Positions 7,831 through 10,482 of a stretch of 10,482 nucleotides of DNA are shown here, piece by piece. A model generated the notes under the pieces. The model was not told where the DNA came from. It saw only the letters and a program-made list of their open reading frames with translations, and did no database searches. Within the stretch, counting starts at the first letter, position 1. The number at the start of each line of letters is the position of its first letter. The stretch comes from Gemmatimonadota bacterium. Its GTDB lineage: Bacteria > Gemmatimonadota > Gemmatimonadetes > Gemmatimonadales > Gemmatimonadaceae. The DNA is taken from positions 1 to 10,482 of the forward strand of contig JAQBQC010000548.1 of NCBI GenBank assembly GCA_028287205.1, written 5' to 3'. The position numbers and the translations under genes were made by a program.

Positions 7831-8232
7831 CTAGCGAATGCCGTACACCCGTACCGTGGGCCGCGTGCGCCAGTTTCGCTTGCTGTACCACATCGATACG
7901 CTCTCGATCACACGGCGCTCGCCAGGCAGGCCGATAGGCCGCGTCTTGCCGCCGTCCTGAATCTCGCTGCGCACCGAGAATTCCTGCGCCGCACCGTGCA
8001 GGTATTTCACGCGAATCCGGTTGAACATCACCGCTCCGCCGCTCACTCGGAATTGAATCGCCCTGAACCTGCCGTTGTCCCTCCCGACATCGATCCTGTC
8101 GGTGTCGACTCGTCCATCGATGCGGCGCTCGCCGAGCAGCACCCAGTTGCCGCCGTGCTGTGCCTGCACGACGGTACTTGCGCCCGCAACGAGCACCAGC
8201 GCGAGCGTCAAGACCGCGAATTTCCTCAGCAT
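7831..8232 (-). CDS. Exported DUF2541-family protein
   Basis: The product is 133 aa from ATG 8232; GGAGGA eight bases upstream and the signal peptide MLRKFAVLTLALVLVAGAST...QAQ decide this start over an in-frame one at 8286. After cleavage near residue 25 the mature protein is a small all-beta domain: NWVLLGERRIDGRVDTDRID, GRFRAIQFRVSGGAVMFNRI, VKYLHGAAQEFSVRSEIQDG, RPIGLPGERRVIESVSMWYS and the closing PTVRVYGIR. This order (W-LG, a D-x-I-V strand, an I-x-L/F-V-G strand, L-x-G-x-x-R-x-I and a final V-x-G) is the DUF2541 pattern, known from small periplasmic proteins such as E. coli YaaI. Function is unknown. It appears to be a single-gene unit, bounded downstream by the 32-bp palindrome. Confidence 0.85.
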   Translation of the reverse strand: MLRKFAVLTLALVLVAGASTVVQAQHGGNWVLLGERRIDGRVDTDRIDVGRDNGRFRAIQFRVSGGAVMFNRIRVKYLHGAAQEFSVRSEIQDGGKTRPIGLPGERRVIESVSMWYSKRNWRTRPTVRVYGIR

Positions 8233-8570
8233 CTGCGATTCCTCCAAGCGTCGGAGAAGAACGGTACGAGAAACGGCGTCCGGCACGGTATCCGGTGCAC
8301 CACAGGATCAACGTGCCCGGCCGTTCGCCCGACTTTCGTGACGACGACGGCCACCAGCGGAAGGACGCGTCGTGAGCTTTTCGGGCAACTCCCGCTGTCA
8401 CTGAACGAAGAAGCCTGATGTTCCCGGTGAGCGGGCCCTACGTTGACACGCGAGTCCGGTCGCGCTACATCTGCCTTGCTATGAGTCAGATCGAGCTGCT
8501 CCGCCACTCCTCTCACGAGCCTGGGAGTCGGCGCGCATCGTAATCGGCTCTCACATGAAGGAGCTTCACA
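8233..8570. other. Divergent intergenic region between the DUF2541 and DUF1097 genes
   Basis: This 338-base region separates two genes read away from each other. It holds the ribosome site of the DUF2541 gene at its left end, a plus-strand sigma-70-like promoter candidate at 8443-8471, and the AAGGAG ribosome site of the DUF1097 gene at its right end. I see no supported minus-strand promoter, no RNA gene and no conserved coding frame; the open frames across it have no recognisable content. Confidence 0.6.
8443..8471 (+). promoter_or_regulatory. Sigma-70-like promoter candidate for the DUF1097 gene
   Basis: A perfect TTGACA (8443-8448) is followed after 17 bases by TACATC (8466-8471), which matches TATAAT at only three positions. 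GC-rich bacteria often combine a strong -35 with such degenerate -10 boxes. It would give a leader of about 95 bases before the start at 8571. Confidence 0.45.
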
Positions 8571-9092
8571 ATGTCGTCACTCGTGGCACTCGCGGTGAGC
8601 ATTGGGGTCCTCGGTGGGGTTGCAACGATTCTGTATCTCAAACTGGGCCTGCTCATCTGGGCAGGCTTTATTGCGTGGGCGTGCTTCTTTCACACGGGCG
8701 GCACCACCGCCGCACTGACGAACACGATCGTCTGCAACACGTTCGGCGCGTTCTGCGCATGGGTGGCGGCCGTCGTCATTCTCTCCTTTCCGCTCGCCGA
8801 CACACTCACGCTGCCGGTATGGGCGGGGATCGTCGTCGGCATCACCGTGCTACTGTTGGTTCTCGCGGCAAAGGTGCCCGCGCTCTCGACCATTCCGGCC
8901 AGCGTGTATGGATACGCCGCGGTCTTCGCGTATCTGCTGCAGACGCCGGAGATGCTGACGAAGGACAAGCTGATGTCGGCGAGCCTCGCGAACGCGCTCG
9001 TAATCGTCGTGATCTCGATGATCCTGGGCGCGCTCTTCGGATTCGTGTCGGCGAAAATGGCCGGGGCCATGACCGCCAAGGTCGCAGCCTGA
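8571..9092 (+). CDS. DUF1097-family inner-membrane protein
   Basis: The product is 173 aa and almost wholly hydrophobic. Membrane segments lie at about residues 3-20 and 25-40 (LALLIWAGFIAWACFFHTGG type), then 57-76 (NTFGAFCAWVAAVVILSF), 83-102 (WAGIVVGITVLLLVLAAKV), 106-125 (TIPASVYGYAAVFAYLL) and 140-165 (NALVIVVISMILGALFGFVS). The F-x-x-GG motif after helix 2 and the P-A-S-V-Y-G-Y-A segment are typical of DUF1097, the family of E. coli YcdZ; function is unknown. The start at ATG 8571 has AAGGAG eight bases upstream; a frame beginning within that site at 8555 lacks support. It is the only plus-strand gene in the window and converges with the gene ending at 9173. Confidence 0.9.
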   Translation: MSSLVALAVSIGVLGGVATILYLKLGLLIWAGFIAWACFFHTGGTTAALTNTIVCNTFGAFCAWVAAVVILSFPLADTLTLPVWAGIVVGITVLLLVLAAKVPALSTIPASVYGYAAVFAYLLQTPEMLTKDKLMSASLANALVIVVISMILGALFGFVSAKMAGAMTAKVAA

Positions 9093-9116
9093 TCGCGCAA
9101 CAGCTGTAAGGACGAG

Positions 9117-9159
9117 GAGAGCGACCGCGTTCGACAGTGCGTGAATGCGGTCGCCTCTC
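9117..9159. terminator. Hairpin between convergent genes, possible two-way terminator
   Basis: GCGACCGC (9121-9128) pairs perfectly with GCGGTCGC (9147-9154) around an 18-base loop, and GAGA (9117-9120) extends the stem with TCTC (9156-9159) across a one-base bulge. It lies 24 bases after the DUF1097 stop and 13 bases after the stop of the convergent gene at 9173. Neither side has a clear T tract, so efficiency is uncertain. Confidence 0.5.
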
Positions 9160-9172
9160 TCGCGATGCCGGC

Positions 9173-9811
9173 TTACGGCTTCTGCTGCCGTGGAGTGGCA
9201 TCGTCCCCGACTGCGAACGAGATGTCGCTTCGCACGGCGTAGTTGTCGTAGCAGTGCGCACAGATCCAGCGGCCGTCGGGATCAATGAAGCCCTCCGACG
9301 AGCGTGATGCCTCGAGCTGCTCGGGGCACAGTTCGCAGCGCTCGTGATTCCAGTCGCCCGGTCGGACGCCGAGGTCCGTGGCACCGCGAGGTAGCTCGGC
9401 GTTTGCCGGCTGCCAGCCCGTCACTCCGCCGAGTACGAAGTAGCGCACGGGTGACGCCGAAAAATCGCGGCGCTGCCAGCGCTCCGTGGGCGCGAGGATC
9501 ATCTTCACGTGATACGGCTTCCACTGGCCGTCCAGCCATGGGTAACACACGCCCGCCTTCAGCTCAGGCGCGTACTCCGCCTCGTGTGTGAGAAAGCCAA
9601 CAGGCGCCGCACTCATGGACGGCATCCCTTGAAGATCTCCCACAATTGACGGTCCACTGGATCGATACAGATAGCCTCGTGCCCCGCGAACTCCGCGCAG
9701 ATGCGAAAAGTGCCCAATAATGAGTGTGCTCCCTTCTTCATCGTTCGGACGTATCTCGTCGACCGCGAACTGAGGTAGATCCTCGAGCTTCATTTGGATG
9801 CGACGCTCCAC
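9173..9811 (-). CDS. Unknown protein with C-terminal four-cysteine zinc-ribbon-like motif
   Basis: The product is 212 aa from a GTG at 9811 that directly follows the TGA of the DinB gene (TGAGTG) and has AGGTGA as a ribosome site; an in-frame ATG at 9793 (MKLEDLPQF) is the alternative and gives 206 aa. The body (about 10-140) is a soluble mixed domain with segments such as STLIIGHFSHLRGVRGARGY, GVCYPWLDGQWKPYHVKMIL and VRYFVLGGVTGWQP; I do not recognise it. Residues about 150-192 carry WNHERCELCPEQL and DPDGRWICAHCYDNYA, giving Cys159, Cys162, Cys184 and Cys187 in two CxxC pairs, probably one zinc site. Related C-terminal tails occur in bacterial hypothetical proteins. It looks translationally coupled to the DinB gene, but no function follows from that. 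Confidence 0.8.
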   Translation of the reverse strand: MERRIQMKLEDLPQFAVDEIRPNDEEGSTLIIGHFSHLRGVRGARGYLYRSSGPSIVGDLQGMPSMSAAPVGFLTHEAEYAPELKAGVCYPWLDGQWKPYHVKMILAPTERWQRRDFSASPVRYFVLGGVTGWQPANAELPRGATDLGVRPGDWNHERCELCPEQLEASRSSEGFIDPDGRWICAHCYDNYAVRSDISFAVGDDATPRQQKP

Positions 9812-10309
9812 TCACCTGCCATCGTGCGCGCGGATCGCTTCAAAGATCTGCGCCAGATGATGCTCGAGATGCACCACGTAGTCCCCCATGAAATACTCGA
9901 GCGTCGCCGGCTCGTTCGCCGGAATCGCATGAAACGCGACCCGGTCCAGGTTGTGACGCGCTCGGGGCAGCGTCCGGATCTCGGGAGGACTCGCTTCCAT
10001 CACACGTGCGAGCTGCAGGTTGAGCAGCGCCAAGAGCGAGACCAGCTCGTTCCACGGGGCATCTCGGTAGCGCTGCGAGCGCACCCACGCATCCTGGTCG
10101 TACGTCGGGCAAATCAGCTCGTCGGTGACTTGCGCACGCACGAAGCGTTGATGGTTGTTCGATGCCGAGTCGATGAGATGCCCGACGATTTCCTTGCGAG
10201 ACCATTTACCGGGAGCCCGCGGAATCGCCGCATCGGCGTCGGCAATGGCTTCGAGCCGAGGCTTCGCGTTGCCAACGACGCGACGAAGTCGGGATTCGGG
10301 AGTGTCCAC
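9812..10309 (-). CDS. DinB-family (DinB_2) putative metal-binding protein
   Basis: The product is 165 aa from a GTG at 10309; a TAG two codons upstream rules out a longer form. The four-helix DinB/YfiT fold is shown by KWSRKEIVGHLIDSASNNHQ (helix 2, His44) and YVVHLEHHLAQIFEAI (helix 4, His147 and His151 in the HxxxH arrangement), which together give the complete metal-binding triad. The WxxxE/D-HLxDSxxxN pattern is typical of the DinB_2 branch, which includes BstA/YfiT-like and thiol-transfer enzymes in which a metal activates the substrate. Unlike the DinB-like protein at 2799-3326, it has no signal peptide and is likely cytoplasmic. It lies 31 bases after the DUF4440-like gene and abuts the zinc-ribbon gene without a gap, so the three probably form one transcript. 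Confidence 0.9.
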   Translation of the reverse strand: MDTPESRLRRVVGNAKPRLEAIADADAAIPRAPGKWSRKEIVGHLIDSASNNHQRFVRAQVTDELICPTYDQDAWVRSQRYRDAPWNELVSLLALLNLQLARVMEASPPEIRTLPRARHNLDRVAFHAIPANEPATLEYFMGDYVVHLEHHLAQIFEAIRAHDGR

Positions 10310-10340
10310 TTTCTAACTGCCTTTCTTCGTGTGGAAAAAA

Positions 10341-10482
10341 CTATGGAACCGCAGTATACGCACAGCCTCGCCCCGCGCATGTGAGCGCGACGAATACCTC
10401 GCCGCGAATGAGCCACCGTCCGTCGCGCTTCACCCACTGGGCGGCATAGCTTCCGCCGATGACAGCAGGTCCGTTCGCGCCG
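10341..10482 (-). CDS. SnoaL-like / DUF4440 (NTF2-fold) protein, C-terminal part only
   Basis: A minus-strand frame enters from the right edge and ends at TAG 10341-10343 after 46 visible codons. The sequence GSYAAQWVKRDGRWLIRGEV, followed by FVALTC, is the usual last two strands of the cone-shaped NTF2-like fold seen in SnoaL/DUF4440 proteins (strand, short turn with DGRW, strand ending in FVAL). The N-terminal two thirds lie outside the window. A run of six T follows the stop on the minus strand without a good stem before it. The family covers steroid isomerase-like and many small polyketide or unknown proteins; the end alone does not separate these. Confidence 0.7.
   Translation of the reverse strand, partial: GANGPAVIGGSYAAQWVKRDGRWLIRGEVFVALTCAGRGCAYTAVP

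Noticed and set aside
7282..8418. Long plus-strand open frame of 378 codons
   Set aside because: It runs antisense across two well-supported minus-strand genes with signal peptide, membrane helices and ribosome sites; its protein is rich in Arg, His and Asp with no family pattern, as expected for a GC-rich shadow frame.
8481..8543. Twenty-codon leader frame upstream of the DUF1097 gene
   Set aside because: No ribosome site and no attenuator-like codon runs; likely chance.
9115..9136. TGTCGA with CGTC at 16 bases on the minus strand
   Set aside because: It lies in the loop and stem of the convergent-gene hairpin and would only drive antisense transcription of the DUF1097 gene; shows that partial matches occur by chance.
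10335..10340. Six-T run after the DUF4440-like stop as an intrinsic terminator
   Set aside because: No stable stem precedes it, and the next gene begins only 31 bases on in the same direction.

Overview
The window is GC-rich, gene-dense chromosomal DNA, read mainly on the minus strand. The gene families present point to a Gemmatimonadota-like soil or environmental bacterium: a CBM9/DUF5916 outer-membrane protein, an exported DinB-like protein, an ECF42 sigma factor with DGPF and VOC partners, DUF2541 and DUF1097. This assignment is inference from gene content and composition; no rRNA or tRNA is present to confirm it. I see no insertion sequence, phage gene, CRISPR array or integrase.

Layout from left to right. 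Positions 1-2514 hold a large DUF5916-type outer-membrane gene whose reading frame is cut by two in-frame stops near the left edge, although clear coding sequence continues past them. Positions 2738-3326 hold an exported DinB-like protein followed by a strong hairpin terminator. Positions 3406-6128 hold an ECF42 sigma-factor locus read leftward: an ECF42-type promoter candidate, a DGPF/YciI-like gene, a VOC (glyoxalase-fold) gene, a tiny membrane-protein frame with a probable frameshift, an internally deleted second DGPF gene, and the sigma factor with its long C-terminal TPR-like extension. Positions 6227-7632 hold an arginase-superfamily protein with an altered metal site and a four-helix membrane protein. 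Positions 7831-8232 hold an exported DUF2541 protein, separated from the membrane gene by a 32-bp near-perfect palindrome. Position 8571-9092 is the only plus-strand gene, a DUF1097 membrane protein. Positions 9173-10482 hold a three-gene minus-strand run: the end of a SnoaL/DUF4440-like protein, a DinB-family protein, and an unknown protein with a four-cysteine zinc-ribbon-like end.

The most coherent functional unit is the ECF42 locus. In this sigma group the regulator is encoded beside DGPF-domain genes and needs no anti-sigma factor, because its C-terminal extension controls activity. Here a sequence matching the reported ECF42 target motif lies about 80 bases upstream of the intact DGPF gene, and the same locus carries the remnant of a second DGPF gene. 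The window also shows three separate lesions (two stops in DUF5916, a deletion in DGPF number 2, a likely frameshift in the microprotein). These mean either ongoing gene decay or assembly errors; the stop-codon and frameshift cases need read-level confirmation.
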